Assembly: GCA_965242595.1 (NCBI GenBank) | Contig: OZ251464.1 | Location: 1,364,001-1,428,000, forward strand | From: SP197 sp965242595 | GTDB lineage: Bacteria > Pseudomonadota > Alphaproteobacteria > SP197 | Length of the DNA stretch: 64,000 bases | Reading direction: 5' to 3' | Shown here: positions 24,343 through 32,890 of the stretch, one piece after another | Layout: every line of letters begins with the position of its first letter | How positions within the stretch are numbered: the first letter of the stretch is position 1 | Position numbers and translations under genes: made by a program | Notes under the pieces: generated by a model | Told to the model about the DNA's origin: nothing | Databases searched by the model: none | What the model saw: only the letters and a program-made list of their open reading frames with translations

Positions 24343-25313
24343 ATCGTTCCGTTATGATCGGAGCTCTGTTCCGGGTGCAGTCCGGTGATATCCACGCAGC
24401 TGACAAGGAGCTTGCGCCAGGCGACATTCCGCTTGTGTCGTGTGGTGATGTCAATCATGGCCTCGTTGGCTACTTTCAAATTCCAAAAGAGCAGCAACAT
24501 GAAAATGCACTAACTGTCGCCTACAACGGCAGTCCTCTCACGGTTAAGTATCGTCCGTACCGTTTCGGTGCCAAGGACGATATCGGAATTCTCGAGCCCA
24601 TAAAACCGATGAGCCCACGCATTCTTCTATACGTGGCGGCGCTCCTAAATGCTAAGAGATGGAGATATTCCTATGGGCGAAAGTGCTTCAGACGCAAGCT
24701 CGAATCCGTCGAGATAGAGATGCCCGTCGATATAGGAGATATTGAGAAATTGTTGGCGCATATCTCCTTGGATAAACGGCCCTGCATCGTGAAGAAAATG
24801 CCTACTCGCCTCGTGCGAGAGAGCGAGTGGGTGAAACGGCGACTGGATGAGCTTTTTGTTCTGACACGAGGTGACTTTCACTCTCTAAAAGATCTTGCAA
24901 ACGGCCAAGTAGCGACAGTTTCAAGAACGGAAGCGGACAATGGTGTGGTCGGCTACTTCGAGCAGTCTGATGGCGGTACTCTACACCCACCTGGTCTGAT
25001 TACTGTAAGCACAGTGAGCGGTGATGCATTTGTTCAGATGGAGCAATTCCAGGCTACTGACAATGTTGTGGTTTGCATTCCCCGGCAGCCAATTCGCCAC
25101 ACAAGTTCGTACTTCGTTGCTGCCATGATAAAAGGTCAGAAGTGGCGATATAGCTATGGCCGCCAGCTGTATATTGGGAAGCTTTCTGCATTAACAATCC
25201 AGATTCCTTGGCACAATGAGGCTCTCGATGAAGTAGCCATTGAGCATATAGTAAAGAGTCAACCCTATTGGAAGTTTATCGAAATGAGCCTTGGAGACAA
25301 AAAATCGGTATGA
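24339..25313 (+). CDS. Specificity subunit of the BcgI-like system
   Basis: A 324-residue protein with two copies of a target-recognition domain. Copy 1 (about residues 6-125) has LFRVQSGDIHA and later KRWRYSYGRKCFRRKLESVEIEMP; copy 2 (about 165-300) has LFVLTRGDFHS and QKWRYSYGRQLYIGKLSALTIQIP. This duplicated layout, in which each half ends in a KWRYSYGR / KL-x-x-IQIP block, is that of HsdS-type and BcgI B subunits, which read the two halves of a split recognition sequence. The ATG at 24339 overlaps the stop of the methylase-nuclease gene (ATGA). It shares the low GC content of its partner, so the two moved as a unit. Confidence 0.82.
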   Translation: MNRSVMIGALFRVQSGDIHAADKELAPGDIPLVSCGDVNHGLVGYFQIPKEQQHENALTVAYNGSPLTVKYRPYRFGAKDDIGILEPIKPMSPRILLYVAALLNAKRWRYSYGRKCFRRKLESVEIEMPVDIGDIEKLLAHISLDKRPCIVKKMPTRLVRESEWVKRRLDELFVLTRGDFHSLKDLANGQVATVSRTEADNGVVGYFEQSDGGTLHPPGLITVSTVSGDAFVQMEQFQATDNVVVCIPRQPIRHTSSYFVAAMIKGQKWRYSYGRQLYIGKLSALTIQIPWHNEALDEVAIEHIVKSQPYWKFIEMSLGDKKSV

Positions 25314-25316
25314 CAA

Positions 25317-26210
25317 TCAAACCCCGTCTACCGGTTCGATATCGCCCAGGCGCAGGGGCTGGATGCGGTTGTAGGCGGCGTCGATCTCCGGGCGGGAGCG
25401 TTGGGGTGGGCCGCTATAGCCCGGTTCGAAGATGCGGTGGGGGTCGTCGCCATGGGCGAAGCCCAGGAAGGGGCCGCCGTAATCGTAGCCGATCAGCCGC
25501 CGCAGCTTTTCGGGATAGTGCTTTGCCACTTCGGGCGGATTGGCGAGATACTGGTTTTCCTCCTGGCGCAGCCAGGCCCAGCTGTATTGCAGCGCCAGGC
25601 CGGTGCGGGGCGCGGGGCTGCGATTTTTGCCGCCGCCGTGATAGACGCCGGAGGTGTAGATCAGCACCGAACCCGCCGGCATGGCCGCGGCGATGGTTTC
25701 GCCGGGGGCGGGCGCGCGCTCATGCGCCCAGAGATGGCTGCCCGGGGCGATGCGGGTGGCGCCGTTGGCGGCGGTGAAATCGCTGAGCGCCCACATGGTG
25801 GGCAGCATCATGGGCGGGCAGGGATGGCGGATGGGATAGAGCAGGCCGTCGCGGTGAAGCTCCTGCGCCGTGGCGCCGGGTTCCAGGTGCATGATGCCGG
25901 AGAAGTTGAGCTGATAGGCGGCGGCATGGGGCAGCAGCGCCAGATCGCACAGCGCCAGCACGGTGGGGTGGATCGCCAGCTCGCGCGCGGCCGGGGATTT
26001 TTGCAGCACGCCGCCCAGACGCCTGGTGCGCGGCCCCAGAAAGGGGGTGTGGCCCAAGGGCGCGGCCCGGATATGGGGGGCGAGCTCGTCCCGCACCTGC
26101 GCGGCGATCTGTGGCGCCAGGCTTTCCACGATGACATAGCCGCCTTGCAGCAGCGCGGCGGCCAGGGTGGCGATGGGCGCATTGGGGGGATGGAGGTCGA
26201 GGGCGTTCAT
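25317..26210 (-). CDS. Phytanoyl-CoA dioxygenase (PhyH) family oxygenase, copy 1
   Basis: A 297-residue Fe(II)/2-oxoglutarate oxygenase. The iron-binding HRD is in QELHRDGLLYP, the distal His follows in YHGGGKN, and the 2-oxoglutarate-binding Arg is likely in APRTGLALQYSWAW. A neighbouring paralogue (26207-27115) overlaps its start by four bases. PhyH enzymes hydroxylate small acids and amino compounds as often as acyl-CoAs. Context (aminotransferase, FAD amine oxidoreductases, Rid protein) favours a small amino compound or phosphonate-like substrate over phytanoyl-CoA. Its 3' end abuts the specificity-subunit gene with a three-base gap, so the R-M cassette is joined directly to this operon. 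Confidence 0.85.
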   Translation of the reverse strand: MNALDLHPPNAPIATLAAALLQGGYVIVESLAPQIAAQVRDELAPHIRAAPLGHTPFLGPRTRRLGGVLQKSPAARELAIHPTVLALCDLALLPHAAAYQLNFSGIMHLEPGATAQELHRDGLLYPIRHPCPPMMLPTMWALSDFTAANGATRIAPGSHLWAHERAPAPGETIAAAMPAGSVLIYTSGVYHGGGKNRSPAPRTGLALQYSWAWLRQEENQYLANPPEVAKHYPEKLRRLIGYDYGGPFLGFAHGDDPHRIFEPGYSGPPQRSRPEIDAAYNRIQPLRLGDIEPVDGV

Positions 26211-27115
26211 GCCGTGCTTCCTTCGGGGGTGGGCACGGCCTGGATGTCGCCCCAGCGCAGGCGCGGCAGGCGGGCGTCGGCGCGGTCGAGCTCGGGGGTG
26301 GAATGGCAGCGCGGGGAGAGCGGCGTATCCTCGATCAGCCGGTGGGGGTCGTCGCCGTTGACGAAGCCGCAGAAGGGGCCGCCGAACTGATAGCCGACCA
26401 GCCGGGCCAGCCGGTCTGGCAGGGTTTTCGCCAGCGCCGGCGGCACCGCCAGATGCAGGTTTTCCTCCTGGCGCAGCCAGCCCAGGCTGTATTGGATGGC
26501 GATGCCGGTGCGGCGGTGGTGGCGCGAGGTGTTGGCGCCGCCGCCATGGATGAGGCCGCCCAGATAGAGCAGTAGCGAGCCGGCGGGCATGGCCGCCGCC
26601 ACGATGTCGCCCGCCAGCGGGCGGCGTTCGTGCGCCCACAGATGGCTGCCGGGGACCAGCAGGGTGGCGCCGTTTTCGGCCGTGAAATCGCTGGCCGCCC
26701 ACATGGCCGCCAGGATGGTGGGCGGGCAGGGGTGGCGGAAGGGGTAGAGATCGCCGTCGCGGTGGAGCTCCTGGGCTTTGGCCCCCGGCTCCAGATGCAT
26801 GATGCCGGTGTAGTTGAGCTGATAGCGGACACAATGGGGCAGCAGCAGGCGGTCGGCCAGCGCCAGCACGGTTTCGTGGAGGATGAGGCGGTGCGCGGCC
26901 GCCGATTTGCCCACCAGGCCTTCGACATTCTTGGCGCAGGCGCCGTGGAAATTGCCGGCCCCGAAGGGAACCGCTGCCATATGGGGAGCGAGCTCGCGCC
27001 CGGCGGCGGCGACGGTTTCCGGTGCCAGCCTTTCGACCGCCACGCAACCGTCGGCGTGGAGGATGGCCGCGATTTCGTCCAGCCCCGCGCCGGCTGCCAG
27101 GCGGGCCAGCTTCAT
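26207..27115 (-). CDS. Phytanoyl-CoA dioxygenase (PhyH) family oxygenase, copy 2
   Basis: A 302-residue paralogue of the downstream gene with the same block order: GIMHLEPGAKAQELHRDGDLYPFRHPCPPT, GSHLWAHERRPLAGD, and IHGGGANTSRHHRRTGIAIQYSLGW. The HxD and distal His of the iron site are intact in both copies. They resemble each other most in the centre and at the C-terminus (EENxxLAxPP, GFxNGDDPHR) and differ at the N-terminus, so they probably act on related but different substrates, or as a heterodimer. Four-base overlap of stop and start shows one transcript. Confidence 0.85.
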   Translation of the reverse strand: MKLARLAAGAGLDEIAAILHADGCVAVERLAPETVAAAGRELAPHMAAVPFGAGNFHGACAKNVEGLVGKSAAAHRLILHETVLALADRLLLPHCVRYQLNYTGIMHLEPGAKAQELHRDGDLYPFRHPCPPTILAAMWAASDFTAENGATLLVPGSHLWAHERRPLAGDIVAAAMPAGSLLLYLGGLIHGGGANTSRHHRRTGIAIQYSLGWLRQEENLHLAVPPALAKTLPDRLARLVGYQFGGPFCGFVNGDDPHRLIEDTPLSPRCHSTPELDRADARLPRLRWGDIQAVPTPEGSTA

Positions 27116-27178
27116 GGCGCCCCTTTGCGCTGCCGCCGCCAGCCTAGGCCGAACGGCGGTGCCGCGCCAGCCGTTCCA

Positions 27179-28372
27179 TCACGGCGCGGGCGGGCGCGAT
27201 GCGGCGGCCAGGCTGGCGATGGCCGCCGCCAGGCCGCCGCCATGGGGGATGGCCAGGGCGGCCAGCGCCGTTTCCACGCAGCCCAGCACGCCCAGCATGG
27301 CGGCAGCGTTGACATGGCCCATATGGGCGATGCGGAAGGATGTGCCGGAAAGCTGCGGCCCGATGCCGATGCCCAGCGCCACGCCCAGACGCTCGCGGCA
27401 CAGCGCCAGCAGCGGCGCGGGATCGATGCCGTTCGCCCGCACCGTGGTGAGGGCCTTGGCGCGCTCGGCGGCGGCCAGGGCGTTGAACTCCAGCACGCCG
27501 GCCTGGGCCCAGCCGGCGATGGCGGCCTGGGTGGCGCCGGCCAGGAGGCGGTGGCGGGCGATGGTGGCGTCCAGGCCCGATTCGAACAGCATGGCGAGGG
27601 CCTCGTTCAAGGCGAACAGCATGTGTTCGGGCGCGGTGCCGCAATATTTCATGTAATGCTCCGGCCCGTCGCGGAAGGCCCAGTCCCAGTAGCGGGGAAC
27701 GCTGGCCGGGCGGCGCTGCCGCGCCCGCTCGCCAGCGGCGACGAAGGCCAGGCCGGGCGGTGTCATCAGCCCTTTCTGCGAGCCGGCCACGGCGACATCG
27801 ACGCGCCAGTCGTCCATGGCGAAAGGCGTCGTGGCCAGGGAGGCGACGGCATCGACCATCAGCAGGGCGTCGTGGCCGGAAGCGGCCATGGCCCGGCCGA
27901 TGGCGGCGATGTCGTTTTCGATGCCGGAGGCGGTGTCGGTCTGGGCCACCAGCACGGCCCGGATGGTGCGGCCACGGTCGGCGGCGAGGCGTTCCGCCAG
28001 GCGCGCGGGGCAGACGGCGCGGCGTTCCGGCGCCGCCAGCAACTCGGTCTGGATGCCCGAGGCGCGGGCCATCTCGCACCAGGCCGGCACGAACATGCCG
28101 CTTTCCAGGGCCAGCACCTTGTCGCCTTGCGCCAGGGTGTTGGCCAGGGCCGCCTCCCAGCCGCCATGGCCGTTGGCCGCGTAGATATAGACCTCGCCGG
28201 CGGTGCGGAAGACGCGCTTCAGCCCGGCCAGGCAGCTGGCGGTGATGTCGTGGAGCTCGCCGGCATAGATGTCGATGGCGGGGCGCTGCATGGCCGCCAG
28301 CACGCGGTCGGGAATGGCGGTGGGGCCGGGGATGGCGAGCAGCTCGCGCCCGCCATGGAGCGGTGCCGTCAT
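27179..28372 (-). CDS. Class V PLP aminotransferase (alanine/serine--glyoxylate type)
   Basis: A 397-residue fold-type I aminotransferase. IPGPTAIPDRVLAAM opens the domain, VDAVASLATTPFAMDDW carries the conserved Asp, and the PLP lysine is K200 in AGSQKGL. The closest groups by eye are alanine--glyoxylate, serine--glyoxylate and 2-aminoethylphosphonate aminotransferases. It heads a minus-strand operon with two PhyH oxygenases, divergent from two FAD oxidoreductases, so a role in moving amino groups in the same catabolic route is likely. A 2-aminoethylphosphonate pathway is possible but no hydrolase gene for it is present here. Confidence 0.82.
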   Translation of the reverse strand: MTAPLHGGRELLAIPGPTAIPDRVLAAMQRPAIDIYAGELHDITASCLAGLKRVFRTAGEVYIYAANGHGGWEAALANTLAQGDKVLALESGMFVPAWCEMARASGIQTELLAAPERRAVCPARLAERLAADRGRTIRAVLVAQTDTASGIENDIAAIGRAMAASGHDALLMVDAVASLATTPFAMDDWRVDVAVAGSQKGLMTPPGLAFVAAGERARQRRPASVPRYWDWAFRDGPEHYMKYCGTAPEHMLFALNEALAMLFESGLDATIARHRLLAGATQAAIAGWAQAGVLEFNALAAAERAKALTTVRANGIDPAPLLALCRERLGVALGIGIGPQLSGTSFRIAHMGHVNAAAMLGVLGCVETALAALAIPHGGGLAAAIASLAAASRPPAP

Positions 28373-28452
28373 GGCCGCGCCTCCGCAAGGTTTCGGTGGC
28401 GGCGATCATCGCCTTATCGCCAGCGTTGTCCAGCTGCCCCCGCCTTCGCCCG

Positions 28453-28466
28453 TGACAATCGTGTCA
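28453..28466. promoter_or_regulatory. Inverted repeat in the divergent promoter region
   Basis: TGACA-ATCG-TGTCA is a perfect five-base-arm palindrome in the 145-base gap between the aminotransferase and the FAD oxidoreductase genes. It lies about 50 bases ahead of the latter's ATG, near a TACCCTTACAT that could be a -10 region. A shared regulator of both operons could bind here; no regulator gene is adjacent, so this is tentative. Confidence 0.3.
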
Positions 28467-28517
28467 ACCTACCCTTACATGGGCGCACGCGAGTGCCAGG
28501 ACAGAGCGGAGGGGCAG

Positions 28518-29822
28518 ATGGCAAGGCATTGGGACGCCATCGTCATAGGCGCGGGCATCATCGGTGCCAGCGTGGCGCGCGAACTGGCCGCCAGGGGGCT
28601 GCACACGCTGGCCCTGGACCGGCTGGCGGCGGCGAGCTATGGCTCTACCGCCAATTCCTGCGCCATCGTCCGGCCCTATTATTCCACCGTGGCCGGTTCG
28701 GCCGTCGCCTATGAAAGCCATTTCGTGTGGGCCGATTGGGAGGCTTTCTGCGGCGCGGGCGACGAGCGCGGCATGGCCCGCTATCGCAATTGCGGCTGCA
28801 TCGTCATGAAAAGCCGCCACAACGGTTTCCTGGCGGGCATCCTGGCGGTGATGGACGAGATCGGCTGCCCCTATGAGGAGCTGACGGCGGCCGAAACCCG
28901 GGCGCGCCTGCCGATCCTTTCCACCGCCTCCTTCGGCCAGCCGCGCCGGGTGGACGACCCCGCCTTCGGCATCCCGGCAGGAGGCGAGGTGGCGGGGGCG
29001 GTGTTTTTCCCCGCCGGCGGCTATATCTCCGATCCGCAGCTGGCGGGCCACAATGTGCAGCGCGCCGCCGAGGCCCGGGGTGCCAGCTTCCGCTTCAACG
29101 CCTGCGTGGCCGCCATTCTGCGCGGCGGCGGGCGGGTGAAGGGGGTGGCGCTGGAAGGCGGCGAGGAGCTGCTGGCGCCCATCGTCGTCAATGTCGCCGG
29201 CCCCCATTCCTCGAAGCTGAACCGCATGGCGGGGCTGGAAGGGACGATGCGCATCACCACCCGCCCGCTGCGCCACGAGGTAGCCCATGTGCCGGCGCCG
29301 CCGGGCTGCGATATCGAGCGCGAAGGCTATGTTTTCTCCGACAGCGAGATCGGCGCCTATTGCCGCCCCGAGCTCGGCAACCACCTGCTGATCGGCAGCG
29401 AGGATCCGCCCTGCGACGACAAGCAATGGGTGGATGCCGACGATTACCTGAGGGAGTTCACCGGCATGTGGCAGACGCTGGTGATGCGCCAGGCGCAGCG
29501 CATTCCCGGCCTGGGCATCCCCAACCGGGCGCGGGGGGCGGTGGACCTTTACGATGTGACCGAGGATTGGGGGCCGATCTACGACCGTTCGGACCTGGAC
29601 GGCTTTTATCTGGCCATCGGCACCAGCGGCAACCAGTTCAAGAACGCGCCCATCGCCGGGCGCATGATGGCGGAGCTGATCCTGGCCTGCGAGGCAGGGC
29701 GCGACCACGACCGGGAGCCGGTGAGCGTTGGCCTCGAACACACCGGGCGCCAGGTCTCCATGGCCTTCTTTTCGCGCAACCGGGACATCAACGAAAACAG
29801 CAGCTTTTCGGTGCTGGGCTAG
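28518..29822 (+). CDS. FAD-dependent amine/amino-acid oxidoreductase (DAO family)
   Basis: A 434-residue flavoprotein of the D-amino acid/sarcosine oxidase fold. The N-terminal dinucleotide motif GAGIIGASVARELAARG is followed by NSCAIVRPYY, a PQLAGHNVQRAAEARG second motif and the C-terminal FAD-contacting GTSGNQFKNAPIAGRMMAELI. These enzymes oxidise C-N bonds of small secondary or tertiary amines to imines. The start ATG has a GGAGGGG site. It lies 10 bases ahead of the dimethylglycine-dehydrogenase-like gene in an operon that ends with a Rid protein. Confidence 0.87.
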   Translation: MARHWDAIVIGAGIIGASVARELAARGLHTLALDRLAAASYGSTANSCAIVRPYYSTVAGSAVAYESHFVWADWEAFCGAGDERGMARYRNCGCIVMKSRHNGFLAGILAVMDEIGCPYEELTAAETRARLPILSTASFGQPRRVDDPAFGIPAGGEVAGAVFFPAGGYISDPQLAGHNVQRAAEARGASFRFNACVAAILRGGGRVKGVALEGGEELLAPIVVNVAGPHSSKLNRMAGLEGTMRITTRPLRHEVAHVPAPPGCDIEREGYVFSDSEIGAYCRPELGNHLLIGSEDPPCDDKQWVDADDYLREFTGMWQTLVMRQAQRIPGLGIPNRARGAVDLYDVTEDWGPIYDRSDLDGFYLAIGTSGNQFKNAPIAGRMMAELILACEAGRDHDREPVSVGLEHTGRQVSMAFFSRNRDINENSSFSVLG

Positions 29823-29832
29823 GGGCGCGGCG

Positions 29833-32259
29833 ATGACCTCCGAGATGAAGTCTCATGTCCGGGTGGCGGTGATCGGCGGCGGCGTGGTCGGGTGCAGCGT
29901 CCTCTACCACCTGACCAAATTCGGCTGGAGCGATGTGGCGCTGATCGAGCGGGACGAGCTGACCTCCGGTTCCACCTGGCATGCCGCCGGCGGTTTCCAC
30001 ACCTTGAACTCCGATCCCAACATGGCGGCGTTGCAGGGCTATACCATCCGCCTCTATCGCGAGCTGGAGGAGAGCGGCGGTCCATCCTGCGGCCTGCATC
30101 ATGTGGGCGGGCTGAATATCGCCGACACGCCGGAACGGTTCGATTTTCTGAAGGCGGAGCGGGCCAAACACCGCCATATGGGGCTGCAAACCGAGATCGT
30201 CGGCCCGGCGGAGATAGGCGAGCTGTGCCCCATCGTCGCCACCGATGGCCTGCTGGGCGGGTTGTGGGATCCGCTCGACGGCCATCTCGACCCGGCGGGC
30301 ACCACCCACGCCTATGCCCGCGCGGCCCGCAAGGCGGGGGCCGAGATCTATCTTCGCAACCGGGTGGTGGACCTTCGCCAGCGCGGCGACGGCAGCTGGC
30401 AGGTGGTGACGGAACAAGGCACGATCGCCGCCGAGCATGTGGTGAACGCCGCCGGCCTGTGGGCGCGGGAGGTGGGGGCCATGGCCGGGGTTTATCTGCC
30501 GCTGCATCCCCTGGAACACCAATATCTCGTCACCGATGACATCCCCGAAGTGGCGGCGCGCGAGCGCGAGCTGCCCCATGTCATGGACCCCGCCGGCGGC
30601 AGCTATCTGCGCCAGGAAGGGCGCGGCCTGGTGATCGGCATCTACGAGCAGGATTGCGAACACTGGGCGGTGGACGGCACCCCGTGGGAATTCGGCCACG
30701 AATTGCTGCCCGACCGGCTGGAACGGGTGTCGGACAAGCTCGACGCCGCCTTCCGCCGCTTTCCAGTGCTGGCGAAGGCCGGCGTCAAGCGCGTCGTCAA
30801 CGGCCCCTTCACCTTCGCCGGCGATGGCAATCCGCTGGTGGGCCGGGTGCCGGGGCTGCGGGGATTCTGGGCCTGTTGCGGGGTGATGGCGGGCTTCAGC
30901 CAGGGCGGCGGCGTCGGTCTGGCGCTGGCGGAATGGATGGTGGAAGGCGAGCCGTCGCGCGACATCTTCGCCATGGACATCGCCCGCTATGGCAGCTGGT
31001 GCACGCCGGCCTTCACCCGGGCCAAAACGGGCGAGAACTATCGCCGCCGCTTCGCCATCGCCTTTCCCAACGAGGAGCTGCCGGCCGGGCGGCCCTTCCA
31101 CACCACGCCGGCCTATCCCATCTGGCAGCGGCAGCGGGCCGTTTTCGGCAGCGCCTTCGGCATGGAGCACGTCAACTATTTCGCGCCCGAGGGCGAGCCA
31201 CTGCTGGAAGAGCCAAGCTTTCGCCGCTCTAACGCCTTCGGCCCGGTGGGCGAGGAATGCCGGGCGGTGCGAACCGCCGTGGGCATCAACGAGGTGCACA
31301 ATTTCTCGAAATTCCTGGTGGAAGGGCCGGGGGCGGCCGCCTGGCTGGATCGCATCCTGGCCGGGCGCCTGCCGCGGGAAGGGCGGCTTTCGCTGATGCC
31401 GATGCTGAACCGGAGGGGCAGGCTGGTGGGCGATTTCACGCTGGCAAGGCTGGGGCCGGAAAGCTTCCGCATCACCGGCAGCTATGCCGCGCAGGACGAT
31501 CACATGCGCCGCTTCCTCGATCTGCTGCCGGCGCGGGGGGTGAGGGTGGCGAACGTCTCCGCCAGCCAGCCGGGCTTTCAGATCGCCGGGCCGAAGGCGC
31601 GCGAACTGCTGGCCCGCACCACCCGCGACGATGTTTCGCGAGAGGCGCTGCCCTTCCGCGCCGTGCGGCGGATGAATGTGGGCCTGGCCAGCGCCCTGGT
31701 GCAGCGCGTGACCTATAGCGGCGATCTGGGCTACGAACTTTATGTTTCGGTGCAGGAACAGGCGGCGCTCTACCGCACGCTGGCCGAGGCCGGGGAGGGG
31801 CTGGGGCTGCGGCCCTTCGGCATGAGGGCGATGATGAGCCTGCGGCTGGAGAAATCCTTCGGCTCCTGGCTGCGGGAATACCGGCCCGACTACACGCCGG
31901 CGGAGACCGGGCTGGAGCGTTTCATCGCCTTCGACAAGGGCGATTTCATCGGCCGCGACGCCGCCGCCAGAGAGCGCGAGCAGGGGCCGAAGCGGCGTCT
32001 CGTCACCCTGGTGGTGGATGCCGGCGACGCCGACGCCATCGCCGACGAGCCGATCTGGAAGGATGGCGCGGTGGTGGGCTTCGTCACCTCCGGCGGCTTT
32101 GCCCATTATGTCGGAAAGTCGGTGGCGCTGGGCTTCGTGCCGACGGCCATGGCGGAGGATGGCCAGCGCTTCGAGATCGAAATCCTGGGCGAGATGAGGC
32201 AGGCCACGCTGGCCGCCCGCCCGTTGTTCGACCCCGAAGGCCGACGCATGAGAATGTGA
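29833..32259 (+). CDS. Dimethylglycine/sarcosine dehydrogenase-like flavoprotein with GcvT domain
   Basis: An 808-residue two-part enzyme. Residues 1-410 are a DAO-type FAD domain (GGGVVGCSVLYHLTKFGW at the start; GSTWHAAGGFHTLNSD, with the His-adjacent flavin site; MAGFSQGGGVGLALAEWM at the end). Residues 430-800 are a folate-binding aminomethyltransferase (GcvT) domain with NEVHNFSKFLVEGPGA and GYELYVSVQEQAALY. Such enzymes strip N-methyl groups and pass the one-carbon unit to tetrahydrofolate. The exact substrate (dimethylglycine, sarcosine or a cyclic analogue such as N-methylproline) cannot be told. The Rieske oxygenase at 33180-34355 could supply its substrate by demethylating a betaine. 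Confidence 0.88.
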   Translation: MTSEMKSHVRVAVIGGGVVGCSVLYHLTKFGWSDVALIERDELTSGSTWHAAGGFHTLNSDPNMAALQGYTIRLYRELEESGGPSCGLHHVGGLNIADTPERFDFLKAERAKHRHMGLQTEIVGPAEIGELCPIVATDGLLGGLWDPLDGHLDPAGTTHAYARAARKAGAEIYLRNRVVDLRQRGDGSWQVVTEQGTIAAEHVVNAAGLWAREVGAMAGVYLPLHPLEHQYLVTDDIPEVAARERELPHVMDPAGGSYLRQEGRGLVIGIYEQDCEHWAVDGTPWEFGHELLPDRLERVSDKLDAAFRRFPVLAKAGVKRVVNGPFTFAGDGNPLVGRVPGLRGFWACCGVMAGFSQGGGVGLALAEWMVEGEPSRDIFAMDIARYGSWCTPAFTRAKTGENYRRRFAIAFPNEELPAGRPFHTTPAYPIWQRQRAVFGSAFGMEHVNYFAPEGEPLLEEPSFRRSNAFGPVGEECRAVRTAVGINEVHNFSKFLVEGPGAAAWLDRILAGRLPREGRLSLMPMLNRRGRLVGDFTLARLGPESFRITGSYAAQDDHMRRFLDLLPARGVRVANVSASQPGFQIAGPKARELLARTTRDDVSREALPFRAVRRMNVGLASALVQRVTYSGDLGYELYVSVQEQAALYRTLAEAGEGLGLRPFGMRAMMSLRLEKSFGSWLREYRPDYTPAETGLERFIAFDKGDFIGRDAAAREREQGPKRRLVTLVVDAGDADAIADEPIWKDGAVVGFVTSGGFAHYVGKSVALGFVPTAMAEDGQRFEIEILGEMRQATLAARPLFDPEGRRMRM

Positions 32260-32303
32260 CACCCCCGCCGGCCGCGCCGGCATCCCGGCCATGGAGGCCC
32301 GCC

Positions 32304-32801
32304 ATGAGAGCCATGAGATCTGCCGTTTTCCTGCTTGTCCTGGCGCTGGCGCCCTTCGGCGCGCCCACCGATGGCGAGGCCCAGAGCGAGGCCAACAGCG
32401 AAGTCTTCGTTCCTGCCGACCGCAGCGTCAGCTACGACCCCATCGGTTATGCCCCGGCGGTGCGGGTGGGCGACATGCTCTATGTCTCCGGCGTGACCGG
32501 CGCGCCGGTGGAACGCGACGCCAGCGACGAAGAGCTGACCGCCAATTTCGTCACCATCTTCGAAACCCTGAAGGCCACCCTGGAACGGGCCGGGGCCAGC
32601 TTCGACAATGTGGTTCTGATGGAATCCTACCACCTGGATTACGTGAAGAACTTCTTTCTCTTCAATGCCGTCAAGCAGCGCTATATCGAAGAGCCCTATC
32701 CGGCCTGGACGGCGGTGGGCATCGCCGAGCTGCCGCCGGGCGCGGTGGCGGAGATGGCGCTGACGGTCTGGCTGGGCGGCACCCGCCAGGAGGCCCGCTG
32801 A
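32304..32801 (+). CDS. Exported Rid/YjgF-family protein lacking the catalytic arginine
   Basis: A 165-residue protein with a Sec signal peptide (residues about 1-27: MRAMRSAVFLLVLALAPFG, cleavage near GEAQ) and one Rid domain (YDPIGYAPAVRVGDMLYVSG to AEMALTVWLGG). In RidA the catalytic Arg sits in PARS; here the aligned residues are PAWT, with Trp instead. It probably belongs to the Arg-less Rid subgroups, whose role is unsettled. It follows two flavoproteins that generate imines, so binding or disposing of such products outside the cytoplasm is a reasonable idea. An in-frame ATG further upstream overlaps the previous stop but would break the signal peptide. Confidence 0.82.
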   Translation: MRAMRSAVFLLVLALAPFGAPTDGEAQSEANSEVFVPADRSVSYDPIGYAPAVRVGDMLYVSGVTGAPVERDASDEELTANFVTIFETLKATLERAGASFDNVVLMESYHLDYVKNFFLFNAVKQRYIEEPYPAWTAVGIAELPPGAVAEMALTVWLGGTRQEAR

Positions 32802-32857
32802 CGCGCCCCACGGCGCCCGGCCGGGCCTTGCAATCCCGGCGCGATTGCCGCACATAG

Positions 32858-32880
32858 GCGCCCGTTGCGGGAACGGGCGC
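32858..32880 (+). promoter_or_regulatory. Perfect hairpin in the infA leader
   Basis: GCGCCCGTT (32858-32866) and AACGGGCGC (32872-32880) form a nine-base-pair stem with a GCGGG loop, ending only ten bases before the infA ATG and right beside the GAGGGAG ribosome-binding site. A possible promoter, TTGCAA near 32828 with ACATAGG about 18 bases on, would put the hairpin at the start of the mRNA. It could hinder ribosome access or stabilise the 5' end. Confidence 0.45.
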
Positions 32881-32890
32881 GAGGGAGTGC

